Shown: positions 8,651 through 17,894, numbered from the stretch's first letter. The stretch is 64,000 nt of DNA from Herbiconiux oxytropis (GCF_024979315.1 NZ_JANLCK010000001.1:62001-126000), one strand, 5' to 3'. The notes: generated from the sequence alone by a model not told the origin. Program-made: numbers and translations.

Positions 8651-9331
8651 ATGAACGAGGTGCTGTCCTGGCTGCTGGATACCGTCTCATCGGTGGATCC
8701 CCTGGTCAGGACGGTGTTGGCCGGAGTCGCCATCCTGCTCGAGACGAGCGTGCTTGTCGGTCTCATCGTGCCGGGAGACACGGTGGTCATCGTGGCGTCG
8801 ACAGCGGTGTCGACCCCGCTTGAATACATGTCCCTGGTGGCTGTGGTGATCGTCGGAGCCCTCTCGGGTGAGAGCATCGGCTTCGCTCTCGGCCGCTTCT
8901 TCGGGCCGAGGCTCCGGGCCTCGAGGCTCGGCAGGCGCATCGGCGAGAAGAACTGGGTCAAGGCCGAGAACTATCTCGCGCGCCGCGGCGGCATCGCTGT
9001 CTTCCTGTCGCGCTTCCTGCCCGTGCTGCACTCGCTCATCCCGCTCACGGTGGGCATGAGCCCCATGCGCTACCGGCGGTTCATGACCTGGACCGTGCCC
9101 GCCTGCGTCATCTGGGCCTTCGCCTACGTCTCGGTCGGCACCTTCGCCGCCGGAGGCTACCGGGAGCTCTCGAAGGAGCTGCACTGGGCCGGCTACGTCT
9201 TCGTGGGTGTGATCGTGCTCTTCGCAATCCTGGTCTTCGTGGTCAAGAAGGTGCTGCAGCGGCTCGAGCGCCGGCACATGGAAGAGGCCCCGCCCACCGC
9301 CGCCGAGGCGGAGGAGGACGGGGCCCGGTAG
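8651..9331 (+). CDS. DedA family membrane protein
   Basis: A 226-residue protein of the DedA/SNARE-associated family, thought to act as proton-driven flippases for polyprenyl or phospholipid carriers in the cytoplasmic membrane. Family hallmarks are GLIVPGDTVVIVAS near residue 35, GALSGESIGFALGR near 70, and FLSRFLPVLHSLIPLTVGM near 116 (the F-x-R-x-x-P region). A charged tail rich in Glu/Ala ends the protein. ATG 8651 gives the usual N-terminus; an ATG nine codons earlier (8624) is possible. It ends 12 bp from the convergent glycine-betaine-type operon. Confidence 0.85.
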   Translation: MNEVLSWLLDTVSSVDPLVRTVLAGVAILLETSVLVGLIVPGDTVVIVASTAVSTPLEYMSLVAVVIVGALSGESIGFALGRFFGPRLRASRLGRRIGEKNWVKAENYLARRGGIAVFLSRFLPVLHSLIPLTVGMSPMRYRRFMTWTVPACVIWAFAYVSVGTFAAGGYRELSKELHWAGYVFVGVIVLFAILVFVVKKVLQRLERRHMEEAPPTAAEAEEDGAR

Positions 9332-9343
9332 AGGGATCCGCTC

Positions 9344-10288
9344 CTAGAAGAGCGCGACCTTCTCCAGCCAGTTCTTCGCGATGGTGTCGGCCGACTCCTG
9401 GTCGTTCTGGCTCTGCGAGTTGAGCTCGACCAGGTCTTCGGCGGTGAGCGCCGCGCTGACCTTGTTGATGACGTCCGAGACCTCGGGGGTCGCCGCGTCG
9501 GTGTTGATGAGCGGCACGACGTTGGAGGCCAGGAACAGGCCCTCAGGGTCCTCGAGCGTCACGAGCCCGGCCGCTGCGATGTTCGGGTCGGCCGAGTAGA
9601 TGTTGACGAGCTGCACCTGGTCGTCCTTCAGGGCCTGCAGCGTCAGCGGTCCGCCCGAGTCCTCGATGGGCGTGAAGCCGACGGTCACGCCGTAGGTCGC
9701 GAGGAGTCCCTCGGGGCCGTAGGGGCGGGTCTGCAGCTCGGAGTTGCCGCCGAGCGTGAGCGGGGTCGTGACCGAGGCGAGGTCGCTGAGGCTCGTGACG
9801 CCGTTCGCCTCGGAGAACTCCTTGGTGACGTTGTAGGAGTCCTGGTCGGTCGCGGGCGCCTGGTCGAGCACCTCGAGGCCCTCGGGGAGGGCTCCTGCGA
9901 GCGCCGCGTAGACGTCGTCGCTCGTCTTGGCCGTGGTCTCGGGGTCGTAGTACTGCAGGAGGTTGCCGGTGTACTCCGGGAACAGCTGCACCTCGCCCGA
10001 CTCGAGCGCCGGCAGGTAGGCGTCGCGCTGGCCGATGTTGAACTGACGCTCCACCTCGATGTCGTTCGCCTCGAGCGCCTGGGCGTAGATCTCGGCGATG
10101 ATCTCGTTGGAGTAGTAGGCCTGCGAGCCGATGACGATCGCGCCGCCCTCGGCGGCGTCTCCGCCGGATGTCGACGAGGTGTCGAGCGGGTCGCCCGACG
10201 CACACCCTGCCAGCGCCACCACAGCGCCGACCGCGACTAGCCCAGTGAGGAGCCGGCCTTTCTTGATTGCTGTGAACATGTGATTCAT
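9344..10288 (-). CDS. Osmoprotectant ABC transporter, substrate-binding lipoprotein
   Basis: Extracytoplasmic binding protein of an OpuC/ProX-type importer for glycine betaine, choline or carnitine. The 314-residue precursor has a lipoprotein signal with lipobox ALAGC (Cys29) and a Ser/Thr-Gly linker. The mature part has GSQAYYSNEIIAEIYAQAL, FNIGQRDAYLPALESGEV and QLFPEYTGNLLQYYDP, typical of the OpuAC/OsmoX family. The ATG at 10288 overlaps the upstream permease stop as ATGA; a second ATG at 10279 is possible. Last gene of the four-gene operon; the exact ligand cannot be read from the sequence. Confidence 0.88.
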   Translation of the reverse strand: MNHMFTAIKKGRLLTGLVAVGAVVALAGCASGDPLDTSSTSGGDAAEGGAIVIGSQAYYSNEIIAEIYAQALEANDIEVERQFNIGQRDAYLPALESGEVQLFPEYTGNLLQYYDPETTAKTSDDVYAALAGALPEGLEVLDQAPATDQDSYNVTKEFSEANGVTSLSDLASVTTPLTLGGNSELQTRPYGPEGLLATYGVTVGFTPIEDSGGPLTLQALKDDQVQLVNIYSADPNIAAAGLVTLEDPEGLFLASNVVPLINTDAATPEVSDVINKVSAALTAEDLVELNSQSQNDQESADTIAKNWLEKVALF

Positions 10289-11022
10289 TTCCCTTCTCGG
10301 ATGGGAGTCCCCATCACCGCACGCGTTCGGGATGACCGCGAGCGGACTTCTCTCTGTTCCTTCACGACGACGCCGCGTGGAACGACCAACTTCTGCAGCA
10401 GGGCGAAGATTCCCTCGAGCACGAGCGCGAGCGCGGTGACGAGGATGGACGCGCCGAGTGCCTGCGGGTAGTCGCGCAGGGCGAACGCCTCGAAGATGAA
10501 GGCGCCGAGGGCCCCGCCGGCGACGTAGCCTGCGAGGGTGGCCGTGGCCACCACCTGCAGGACCGAGGAGCGCAGGCCGCCGATCAGGAGCGGCAGCCCG
10601 AGCGGCACCTCGACCCGGGTGACGACTTGCCACTCGGTCATTCCGATAGCCCTCGCCGCGTCGATCGTCCTGCGGTCGACCGCCTCGAAGCCCGCGTAGG
10701 CGCCGGCCAGGATCGGTGGGATGGCGAGGATGACGAAGGTCACGAGCGGCGCACGGAACCCGATCCCGAGCCCGAGGGCGAGCAGGATGAGCAGACCGAG
10801 GCTCGGCAGGGCGCGGAACCCGCCCGAGAGCGACACGGCGATGTCGCGGCCCTTGCCGGTGTGGCCCACGAGGTAGCCCAGTGGCACGGCGATCACGGCG
10901 GCGATGGCCACCGCGCCGAAGGTGTAGGCGAGCTGCTCGAGCAGGCGCGCCACCCAGCCGCTCGGGCCGGAGATGTTCTCGGGGTCGAGGATCCAGGCGA
11001 ACCCCTGCTCGATGAGGTTCAC
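10285..11022 (-). CDS. Osmoprotectant ABC transporter, permease 2
   Basis: One of two membrane subunits of the importer. The 245-residue protein has about six hydrophobic segments and the coupling-helix motif EAVDRRTIDAARAIGMTEWQV near residue 115, characteristic of ProW/OpuCB permeases that touch the ATPase. The GFRALPSLGLLILLALGLGIGF stretch is typical of the OpuCD/OpuCB group. It overlaps both neighbours by four bases, so the operon is tightly coupled. Confidence 0.88.
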   Translation of the reverse strand: MNLIEQGFAWILDPENISGPSGWVARLLEQLAYTFGAVAIAAVIAVPLGYLVGHTGKGRDIAVSLSGGFRALPSLGLLILLALGLGIGFRAPLVTFVILAIPPILAGAYAGFEAVDRRTIDAARAIGMTEWQVVTRVEVPLGLPLLIGGLRSSVLQVVATATLAGYVAGGALGAFIFEAFALRDYPQALGASILVTALALVLEGIFALLQKLVVPRGVVVKEQREVRSRSSRTRAVMGTPIREGK

Positions 11023-11717
11023 GATCCGGCCCCCGTCAGCACGGCGGTGCGGCTGCGCGCGACGGTCTTGGCTCGCACCGAGCGGTCACGCCGGCTCCAG
11101 GGCAGGACGAGCCGGCCGAGCAGCACGAGCAGGAGGTCGAAGACCACGGCGATGAGGAGCACCGAGACGATGCCCGTGAGCACCTCGGCGGGGATGCGGC
11201 GCTGCAGCCCGTTGATGAAGAGGTAGCCGAGACTCGTGACCCCGATGACCGAGCCGATCGTGGCGAGGCTCACCGTGCTGGCCGAGACGACGCGGAGGCC
11301 GGCGAGCAGCACGGGCCCTGACAGCGGCAGCTCCACCCGCCAGAAGCGCTGCCATCCCGAGTAGCCCATGGCGCTCGCGGCCTGCAGCACGTCCTTGTCG
11401 ACCGAGCCGAGACCGTCCGACGCCGACCGCACCATGAGGGCGACCGCGTAGATCGTGAGTGCCACCACGACGTTCAGCGACGACAGCTGCGGGGTGCCGA
11501 GGATGAGCGGCATGAAGATGAACAACGGGATCGAGGGGATCGTGTAGAGCAGGCCGAGCACCACGAGGATGACGCCGCGGGTGAGTCGGTAACGGTTCGC
11601 GATCCAGCCGATCGGGATCGAGATGAGGAAGCCGATGATGATCGGCGGGATGCACAGCGACATGTGCGTGAGCATGAGGTCCCAGACGAGACCGAGGTTC
11701 GACTCGAGCCACCTCAC
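11019..11717 (-). CDS. Osmoprotectant ABC transporter, permease 1
   Basis: Second membrane subunit, 232 residues, with helices from about residue 20 and the sequence LLYTIPSIPLFIFMPLIL typical of OpuCB/ProW proteins; the ATPase-contact motif is LGSVDKDVLQAASAMGYSGWQ. The GTG start at 11717 overlaps the ATPase stop as GTGA and gives the usual short N-terminus. Two different permeases with one ATPase and one binding protein is the OpuC/OpuB arrangement. Confidence 0.88.
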   Translation of the reverse strand: MRWLESNLGLVWDLMLTHMSLCIPPIIIGFLISIPIGWIANRYRLTRGVILVVLGLLYTIPSIPLFIFMPLILGTPQLSSLNVVVALTIYAVALMVRSASDGLGSVDKDVLQAASAMGYSGWQRFWRVELPLSGPVLLAGLRVVSASTVSLATIGSVIGVTSLGYLFINGLQRRIPAEVLTGIVSVLLIAVVFDLLLVLLGRLVLPWSRRDRSVRAKTVARSRTAVLTGAGS

Positions 11718-12526
11718 GGCTGGAGGACCCCCGTGGGCGTGCCGTTCTCGTCGACCACGACGTCGCGGTCGCCCACACGCTGGATCCGAAGCGCCCGCTT
11801 GCCCCTGTCGGCACCCACGAACGACGCCACGAAGTCGTTCGCCGGGTGGGCGAGGATCTCGGCGGGCGTGCCGACCTGCGCGATGTGCCCGCCCTTCTGC
11901 AGGATGACGACCTGGTGGCCGAGGAGGAACGCCTCGTCGATGTCGTGGGTCACGAACACGACGGTCTTGCCGAGGCCCTCCTGCAGCCGGATCGTCTCCT
12001 GCTGCAGCTCTGCCCGCACGATCGGGTCGACGGCACCGAAGGGCTCGTCCATGAGCAGGATGTTGGGATCGGCGGCGAGCCCACGGGCCACGCCCACGCG
12101 CTGCTGCTGGCCGCCGGAGAGCTGACGCGGGTACTTCAGGGCGAGCGAGCGGTCGAGGCCCACCGTGTCGAGGAGCTTCATCGCGTCGTCGCGGGCCTGC
12201 TTCTTGGGCACGCCGCCGAGGATCGGCACCGTGGCCACGTTGTCGATGACCTTGCGGTGCGGCATCAGGCCCGAGTTCTGCATGACGTAGCCGATCCGTC
12301 GCCGCAGCTTCACGGGCTCGAGCGACCCGGTGTCCTCGCCGTCGATGAGGATGTGTCCGGAGGACGGGTCGATCATCCGGTTGATCATGCGCAGGAGGGT
12401 GGTCTTGCCGCAACCGGACGAACCGACGAGCACCGTGGTCTTGCGGGGAGGGATGGCGAGATCGAAGGCGTCGACCGCCACCGTCCCGTCAGGGAACTGC
12501 TTGGTCACCGATCGGAACTCGATCAT
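11714..12526 (-). CDS. Osmoprotectant ABC transporter, ATP-binding protein
   Basis: Energises the importer. The 270-residue protein has Walker A GSSGCGKTT (residues 35-43), signature LSGGQQQR near 135, Walker B ILLMDEP and the D/H-loop VFVTHDIDEA. It lacks the tandem CBS domains that many OpuA/ProV subunits use to sense ionic strength: only about 40 residues follow the ATPase core. First gene of the operon. The ATG is six bases after TAGGGC, so the message may be leaderless. A TetR gene lies directly upstream on the same strand. Confidence 0.9.
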   Translation of the reverse strand: MIEFRSVTKQFPDGTVAVDAFDLAIPPRKTTVLVGSSGCGKTTLLRMINRMIDPSSGHILIDGEDTGSLEPVKLRRRIGYVMQNSGLMPHRKVIDNVATVPILGGVPKKQARDDAMKLLDTVGLDRSLALKYPRQLSGGQQQRVGVARGLAADPNILLMDEPFGAVDPIVRAELQQETIRLQEGLGKTVVFVTHDIDEAFLLGHQVVILQKGGHIAQVGTPAEILAHPANDFVASFVGADRGKRALRIQRVGDRDVVVDENGTPTGVLQP

Positions 12527-12606
12527 CGCGGGGCCCTATCAGTCGACGGGACGCGGAATGCGGCCCTCGCACAACCCAAACATCTCTTCGAGCAAACGCA
12601 AACCCC

Positions 12607-12622
12607 GACGTCAGAAGACGTC
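12607..12622. promoter_or_regulatory. Paired GACGTC sites upstream of osmoprotectant operon
   Basis: GACGTC occurs twice, at 12607-12612 and 12617-12622, separated by AGAA, exactly ten bases (one helical turn) apart. Each half is a palindrome. Read on the minus strand it is a direct repeat of TGACGTC. Its place between tetR and the ATPase start makes it a candidate operator for the adjacent TetR protein; this is inference from position. Confidence 0.5.
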
Positions 12623-12642
12623 ACACAATCGTGAGGATCGGG

Positions 12643-12665
12643 CGGTCGCCGTCAGGCGGCGACCG
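12643..12665 (-). terminator. Hairpin over the tetR stop codon
   Basis: CGGTCGCCG at 12643-12651 pairs perfectly with CGGCGACCG at 12657-12665 around the five-base loop TCAGG, which contains the tetR stop. The nine-pair GC-rich stem could slow or end transcription between tetR and the importer operon, but no U-tract follows. Confidence 0.5.
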
Positions 12666-13302
12666 GCGCCTCGGCGAGGTAGCCGGCCACGACGGCCCGG
12701 CACGCGGCGATCGCCTGCTCGTCTCCCGCGGAATCGATCACGAACGCCCGCACGAGCAGCGCGTCGAGCACGGTGAGCGCGATGTCGAAGCGGCCGGCGA
12801 GCGACCCGTCGTCTGCCACGCCGAGCTCGGCGGAGACGATCGTGGCGAGGGAGCCTGCGATGCGGGCCGAGGCCGCGGTGCCGCCGTCGACGGCGGGGAG
12901 GGCGATCTGGTCACCCAGCCGGATGGACGTGAAGCCCGGCTCGTCGCGGTGCATCTGCACGCACGCGTCGATGAGAGCGGAGAAGACGTCGTCGACCGTG
13001 GCGGGGGGATGCTCCTCGAGCTTCTCGACGCTCTTGCGCAGGAACCGCTCGAAGCCGCGGAGGCTCATGGCCGCGAGGACGGCGATGCGGTCGGGGAAGT
13101 AGCGGTAGACGGTGCCGATGGACGCACCGGCCCGCTCGGCGACCATGGCGGTGGTGAGCCGCTCGATGCCGACCTCGGCCACGACGGCCGACGCCGCGTC
13201 GAGCAGGGCGTCGATGCGCTCGCTGCTCCTGGCCTGCACGGGTTCGTTGCGCACCTGGCCGGCCGACGTCATCGCACCGCTGATGAGATCGTTGAATGTC
13301 AC
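12652..13302 (-). CDS. TetR family transcriptional regulator
   Basis: A 216-residue DNA-binding repressor. The N-terminal helix-turn-helix is clear: RIDALLDAASAVVAEVGIERLTT, then MVAERAGASIGTVYRYFPDR (about residues 29-71). The C-terminal ligand domain has no diagnostic motif. It lies 125 bp upstream of the osmoprotectant importer on the same strand, with a paired GACGTC element between, so it may control that operon and itself. The GTG start at 13302 has GGAAGGAA about ten bases upstream; ATG 13272 is an alternative that keeps the DNA-binding domain. Confidence 0.85.
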   Translation of the reverse strand: MTFNDLISGAMTSAGQVRNEPVQARSSERIDALLDAASAVVAEVGIERLTTAMVAERAGASIGTVYRYFPDRIAVLAAMSLRGFERFLRKSVEKLEEHPPATVDDVFSALIDACVQMHRDEPGFTSIRLGDQIALPAVDGGTAASARIAGSLATIVSAELGVADDGSLAGRFDIALTVLDALLVRAFVIDSAGDEQAIAACRAVVAGYLAEAPVAA

Positions 13303-13374
13303 TTCAGACCGTTCCTTCCGCAGTTCCCAGACCCTCAGTGTAGTTGGGCTCTCGCATCGTGACAGACTGGGGGC

Positions 13375-14409
13375 GTGCCCAAGAAACCAGCCGCGGCATC
13401 ACGGCTGCACCGTGCCGCCCGTATAGACGACGCGATCCATGACTTCCGGGAGAAGGTGGTCAGGCGCTGGGGGCACCTGCCGACGGTCATCCCCTACGCC
13501 GGCTACGGCACGACCGAGCGGATCCGGGTGCTGGGCCGCGTGCTCCTCACGAAGCCGCCCCGGGAGGGCGAGTCCTCGCGTTCCATGCAGCGGCGCGAGG
13601 AACGCGTGCGGGGCTGGCGCAGCTTCACGAGCGTGCCCGTGGGCGACATCGAGGTGATCATCGAGATCGAGGGCACCGTGCGCACCGTTCGCGCCGATCG
13701 CGGCGGCGTGGTCGACACCTCGGTGGACGTCGAGCTCGTGCCGGGCTGGCACACCATCACGATGCGCACGCACGACTCCGATGCCGTCGAGGCCCCGGTC
13801 TTCATCGTGGACCCCGACACCTCCTTCGGCGTCGTGTGCGACATCGACGACACCGTGATGGTGACGGCGCTGCCCCGCCCCTTCCTCGCCTTCTGGAACA
13901 CCTTCGTGCTCGACGAGCACGCGCGCACGCCGACCCCCGGCATGGCCGTCTTCCTGGAGCGGCTGACGGCCGACCATCCCGGGTCGCCGTTCATCTACCT
14001 CTCGACGGGCGCCTGGAACGTCGCGCCCACGCTCACGCGTTTCCTCGGCCGGAACCTCTACCCGCGGGGCCCGCTGCTGCTCACCGACTGGGGCCCGACC
14101 AGCGACCGCTTCTTCCGCAGCGGGCGCGAGCACAAGGAGACGAACCTGCGGCGGCTCGCCTCCGAGTTCCCCGACATCCGGTGGGTGCTCATCGGCGACG
14201 ACGGTCAGCACGACGAGGAGATCTACGGGGAATTCGCTCTCGAGCACCCTGAGAACGTGCGCGCCATCGCCATCCGCCAGCTCTCTCCGAGCGAGGCGGT
14301 GCTCGCGGGCGGCCGCTCGAAAGCGGAGCAGGCCGCCGCCGCCCCCGGCACACCCAAGGTCTACGCCCCCGACGGCGCCGGCCTCGCGGAGAAGCTCAGA
14401 GCCCTCTAG
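13375..14409 (+). CDS. App1-type phosphatase domain protein (DUF2183)
   Basis: A 344-residue protein with the catalytic signature VCDIDDTVMVTALP near residue 154, the DxDxT motif of the HAD-like App1/DUF2183 phosphatidate phosphatase family, followed by SPFIYLSTGAWNVAPTL and WVLIGDDGQHDEEIY, further conserved family blocks. Yeast App1 dephosphorylates phosphatidate; the bacterial substrate is unknown. The N-terminal half (residues 20-140) lacks catalytic motifs. The GTG start lies six bases after CAGACT, suggesting a leaderless message. It converges on the RamB-like gene. Confidence 0.82.
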   Translation: MPKKPAAASRLHRAARIDDAIHDFREKVVRRWGHLPTVIPYAGYGTTERIRVLGRVLLTKPPREGESSRSMQRREERVRGWRSFTSVPVGDIEVIIEIEGTVRTVRADRGGVVDTSVDVELVPGWHTITMRTHDSDAVEAPVFIVDPDTSFGVVCDIDDTVMVTALPRPFLAFWNTFVLDEHARTPTPGMAVFLERLTADHPGSPFIYLSTGAWNVAPTLTRFLGRNLYPRGPLLLTDWGPTSDRFFRSGREHKETNLRRLASEFPDIRWVLIGDDGQHDEEIYGEFALEHPENVRAIAIRQLSPSEAVLAGGRSKAEQAAAAPGTPKVYAPDGAGLAEKLRAL

Positions 14410-14430
14410 CGCCGCAGAGGCGACGGCACG

Positions 14431-15870
14431 TCAGCTGGCCGAATGCGCCTCGAGGAACTGGAAGACCTCGTTCTCGTCGACCCCAGGGAACTTGCCCGAG
14501 GGCAGCGGCGACAGGATGTGCGCGTGCAGCTTGGCGCTCGGCCACGCACTGTCGCTCCACCTCTCGGCGAGCTCGGTGGCGGGCTTCCGGCAGCACGACT
14601 CGTCGGGGCAGTAGGAGCGCTGCCTCATCTGGGTGTCGCGGCCCCGGAACCACTTCGCGTCGGCGAACGGCACGCCGAACGAGATCGAGAACTCCCCCGC
14701 GTCGGTCTTGCCGGTCTGGGTGGCGCACCAGAAGGTACCGGCCGGGGTGTCGGTGTACTGGTAGAACTCGGTCGTGCGGTTCGTGCGGCCGAGCGCTCCA
14801 CGGGCCGCCCACTTGCGGCACACCAGCTGCCCTTCCACGGCCCCGGTGACGTCGACGGGGAGCGGCAGGCCGTCGTTCTCGTAGGCCTTGTAGATGGCGC
14901 CGTCCTCCCCCACCCGCAGGAAGTGCACCTGCATGTCCAGGTGCACGGTCGACAGGTTGGTCAGCCGCAGCGCCGCGGCCTCGTGGGTCACACCGAACGC
15001 GTCGCGGAAGTCCTCCACCGACAGGTCCTTGCGCTGCTTGGCCGCCTGCAGGAAGGCGGCGGAGGCCGTCTCGGGCATGAGGCAGGCGGCGGCGAAGTAG
15101 TTGATCTCGAGCCGCTGCTGCAGGAACTCGGCGTAGCTCGAGGGCGGCGTGTGCCCGAGCAGGCGGTGCGCCATCGCCTGCAGCGCCATCGAGCGCAGAC
15201 CGTGCCCGCCGGGGATGGAGGCGGGCGGAAGGTAGATGCGGCCGTTGGCGAGGTCGGTGACCGAGCGCGCCGAGTGCGGCAGGTCGTCGACGTAGATGAG
15301 GGTGAAGCCGAGCTTCTCGGCCAGGAGCGAGACGCTGCGGTGGGTGAGCGCCCCCGAGGTGTGGCCCACGGTGGCGAGTGTCTCCTCAGCCAGACGCTCG
15401 AGGTCCGGCAGGTGGTTGCTCCTCGTGCGCATGGCGAGGCGGTTCTCCGTGTTGGCCCGCCTGGCCTCCTCGGGGGTCGCGATCGACTCGCTCGCCCGGC
15501 GGCGCAGTTCCCGGTGGAGGCCCACGAGCGATTCGAGGGTCTCGAGGGGAAGCGAGCGGCTCGGTGGCACCGCCGGCAGCCCGAGCGAGGCGTAGAGCGG
15601 GCTCTGCTGCGCCTTGGCGAGCTCGATCTCGAGAGCCGTGCGCGCATCCGGGGCCTCGGCACTCAGCAGATCGGGCACGGGCACACCGAGTTGAGCGCCG
15701 ATGGCCTGCAGCAGCGAGAGCTTCGGCTCGCGTCGGCCGTTCTCGATCAGCGAGAGCTGACTGCCCACCACCCCCACCTTCGCGCCGAGCTGGTCGAGCG
15801 TCAGGCCGTGGAGCTTCCGGTGGTGCCGGATGCGCCGACCCAGCGTGATGAGGTCGCTCGCCTCGTCCAT
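14431..15870 (-). CDS. RamB-like XRE regulator with ImmA/IrrE domain
   Basis: A 479-residue regulator of the family that includes RamB of Corynebacterium and Mycobacterium, which controls acetate, glyoxylate and propionate genes. Residues about 8-62 form an XRE helix-turn-helix (LGRRIRHHRKLHGLTLDQLGAK, then SQLSLIENGRREP). Residues about 155-290 form an ImmA/IrrE-like domain in which the metal-binding HExxH motif is degenerate (MAHRLLGH). A cysteine cluster SYCPDESCCRKP near 418 is typical of the C-terminal domain. ATG 15870 has AAGGAG upstream. It is divergent from pckG over 112 bp, so pckG is an obvious candidate target. Confidence 0.85.
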   Translation of the reverse strand: MDEASDLITLGRRIRHHRKLHGLTLDQLGAKVGVVGSQLSLIENGRREPKLSLLQAIGAQLGVPVPDLLSAEAPDARTALEIELAKAQQSPLYASLGLPAVPPSRSLPLETLESLVGLHRELRRRASESIATPEEARRANTENRLAMRTRSNHLPDLERLAEETLATVGHTSGALTHRSVSLLAEKLGFTLIYVDDLPHSARSVTDLANGRIYLPPASIPGGHGLRSMALQAMAHRLLGHTPPSSYAEFLQQRLEINYFAAACLMPETASAAFLQAAKQRKDLSVEDFRDAFGVTHEAAALRLTNLSTVHLDMQVHFLRVGEDGAIYKAYENDGLPLPVDVTGAVEGQLVCRKWAARGALGRTNRTTEFYQYTDTPAGTFWCATQTGKTDAGEFSISFGVPFADAKWFRGRDTQMRQRSYCPDESCCRKPATELAERWSDSAWPSAKLHAHILSPLPSGKFPGVDENEVFQFLEAHSAS

Positions 15871-15982
15871 TTTGTCTCCTTGTCAAGAAGTGCCGATCTT
15901 TACATGAAGATACCGCGGATCACGTCCAAATATCGCGAAGAGTAGAAGAACAGACCCGCAGTTGATGAGAAGAAGGTCACAG

Positions 15983-17827
15983 ATGAGCATCCTCGAGACG
16001 AGCAGCATGGTCGATATCGACGGTCCCAGCCGCAACAGCGCGGTCAACGAGTGGGTGCGCGACATCGCGCGGCTCACGAAGCCCGACAGCGTGGTCTGGT
16101 GCGACGGCTCGACCCGTGAATGGGACGACCTCACCAAGATGATGGTCGCCCAGGGCACCCTCATCCGACTCAACCCCGAATGGCGCCCCAACAGCTTCCT
16201 CGCCCGCAGCGACCCGGCCGACGTGGCGCGCGTCGAGGACCGCACCTTCATCTGCTCCGAGCGCGAGGCGGATGCCGGCCCCACCAACAACTGGAAGAGC
16301 CCCTTCGCCATGCGCGAGGAGCTCGACACCCTTTTCGCCGGCAGCATGCGCGGCCGCACGATGTACGTCGTGCCGTTCTCGATGGGCCCCCTCGGCGGCC
16401 GGATCTCGCAGCTCGGCGTGCAGGTCACCGACTCCCCCTACGTCGTCGTCAGCATGCAGCTGATGACCCGCATGGGCAAGGCCGCCCTCGACCTGATCGA
16501 GGAGGAGACCCCGTGGGTGCCCGCCGTGCACTCGGTCGGAGCGCCCCTCGTCGACGCCGACGGCACCCGCCGCGACGACGTGGCCTGGCCGCACAACCCC
16601 ACGAAGTACATCAGCCACTTCCCCGAGACCCGGGAGATCTGGTCTTTCGGCTCCGGCTACGGCGGAAACGCCCTGCTCGGCAAGAAGTGCTTCGCCCTGC
16701 GCATCGCGAGCGTCATGGCGCGCGACGAGGGCTGGCTCGCCGAGCACATGCTCATCATCAAGATCACCTCGCCCGCCGGCAAGGTCTACCACGTGGCCGC
16801 CGCGTTCCCCTCGGCCTGCGGCAAGACGAACCTCGCCATGCTCAACCCGTCGATCCCGGGCTGGAAGGTCGAGACCATCGGCGATGACATCGCCTGGATG
16901 CGTCAGGGCCCGGACGGCAAGCTCCGGGCCATCAACCCCGAGCGCGGTTTCTTCGGGGTGGCCCCCGGCACCGGCATCACGACGAACCCCACCGCGGTCG
17001 ACACCGTGTGGGGCAACTCGATCTTCACCAACGTCGCGCTCCGCGACGACGGCGACATCTGGTGGGAGGGCCTCACCCCCAAGGCTCCCGCGCACCTCAT
17101 CGACTGGCAGGGCAATGACTGGACGCCTGCGTCGTCGACCCCCGCGGCGCACCCGAACTCGCGCTTCACGGTGACCGCCGACCAGTGCCCCTCGATCGCC
17201 TCCGACTGGGACTCCCCGGACGGCGTGCAGATCGACGCGATCCTCTTCGGCGGACGCCGGCCCTCCACGGTGCCGCTCGTCTCCCAGGCCCGGGACTGGA
17301 CGCACGGCGTGTTCATGGGAGCGACGATGGCCTCCGAGACCACCGCGGCCGCCGAGGGAGCCGTCGGGCGCCTCCGCCACGACCCGTTCGCGATGCTGCC
17401 GTTCTGCGGCTACAACATCACCGACTACTTCGCCCACTGGCTGAAGATCGGCGATTCGCTCGGCGACGATGCTCCCCCGGTGTTCTCGGTCAACTGGTTC
17501 CGGAAAGATGCCGACGGGAACTTCATCTGGCCCGGTTTCTCCGAGAACGCGCGGGTGCTGGAGTGGATCGTGCGCCGGGTCGAGGGCGAGGTCGAGGTGG
17601 TGGAGACCCCCATCGGCAAGCTGCCCAAGGTGCGCGATTTCAACGTCGAGGGGCTCGAGCTGCCCTACGAGCAGCTGCAGGCCATCCTCGCGGTGGACCG
17701 GCCGGCCTGGAACCGCGAGGTCGACGAGACCGCGCGCTACTTCGACGAGCTCTCCGAGGGCACCGGATCGGCCGTGCCCGACCGTCTGCTGCGGGAGCTC
17801 GCGACGCTGCGGTCGAACATCCGCTGA
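15983..17827 (+). CDS. pckG: Phosphoenolpyruvate carboxykinase (GTP)
   Basis: Converts oxaloacetate and GTP to phosphoenolpyruvate and CO2, the entry to gluconeogenesis. The 614-residue protein carries the GTP-PEPCK hallmark FPSACGKTN (residues 274-282) with the reactive cysteine, plus the [24 protein letters not shown] and FSVNWFRKD blocks. ATG 15983 is chosen because GAAGAAGG lies six bases upstream; ATG 15962 would add seven residues. It is divergent from a RamB-like regulator, and a large hairpin follows the stop. Confidence 0.96.
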   Translation: MSILETSSMVDIDGPSRNSAVNEWVRDIARLTKPDSVVWCDGSTREWDDLTKMMVAQGTLIRLNPEWRPNSFLARSDPADVARVEDRTFICSEREADAGPTNNWKSPFAMREELDTLFAGSMRGRTMYVVPFSMGPLGGRISQLGVQVTDSPYVVVSMQLMTRMGKAALDLIEEETPWVPAVHSVGAPLVDADGTRRDDVAWPHNPTKYISHFPETREIWSFGSGYGGNALLGKKCFALRIASVMARDEGWLAEHMLIIKITSPAGKVYHVAAAFPSACGKTNLAMLNPSIPGWKVETIGDDIAWMRQGPDGKLRAINPERGFFGVAPGTGITTNPTAVDTVWGNSIFTNVALRDDGDIWWEGLTPKAPAHLIDWQGNDWTPASSTPAAHPNSRFTVTADQCPSIASDWDSPDGVQIDAILFGGRRPSTVPLVSQARDWTHGVFMGATMASETTAAAEGAVGRLRHDPFAMLPFCGYNITDYFAHWLKIGDSLGDDAPPVFSVNWFRKDADGNFIWPGFSENARVLEWIVRRVEGEVEVVETPIGKLPKVRDFNVEGLELPYEQLQAILAVDRPAWNREVDETARYFDELSEGTGSAVPDRLLRELATLRSNIR

Positions 17828-17844
17828 CGCGCTCCTGGCCTCGA

Positions 17845-17877
17845 GAACGGCCGTCGCCCACGGGGCGGCGGCCGTTC
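17845..17877 (+). terminator. Large GC hairpin after pckG
   Basis: The 15-base arm beginning GAACGGCCG at 17845 pairs with the arm ending CGGCCGTTC at 17877 with a single G-U, around a short loop. It lies 18 bases after the pckG stop, where a terminator is expected. No U-run follows. Its 3' arm overlaps a second hairpin (17874-17892), so the two are mutually exclusive. Confidence 0.6.
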
Positions 17878-17892
17878 GGCATCCTGCCGAAC
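17874..17892 (+). promoter_or_regulatory. Second hairpin overlapping the terminator, ahead of the valS promoter
   Basis: GTTCGGCA (17874-17881) and TGCCGAAC (17885-17892) form a perfect eight-pair stem with loop TCC. The first four bases are shared with the pckG hairpin. It may be a second terminator stem or simply inverted DNA upstream of the TATTCT box at 17895. Confidence 0.4.
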
Positions 17893-17894
17893 TG

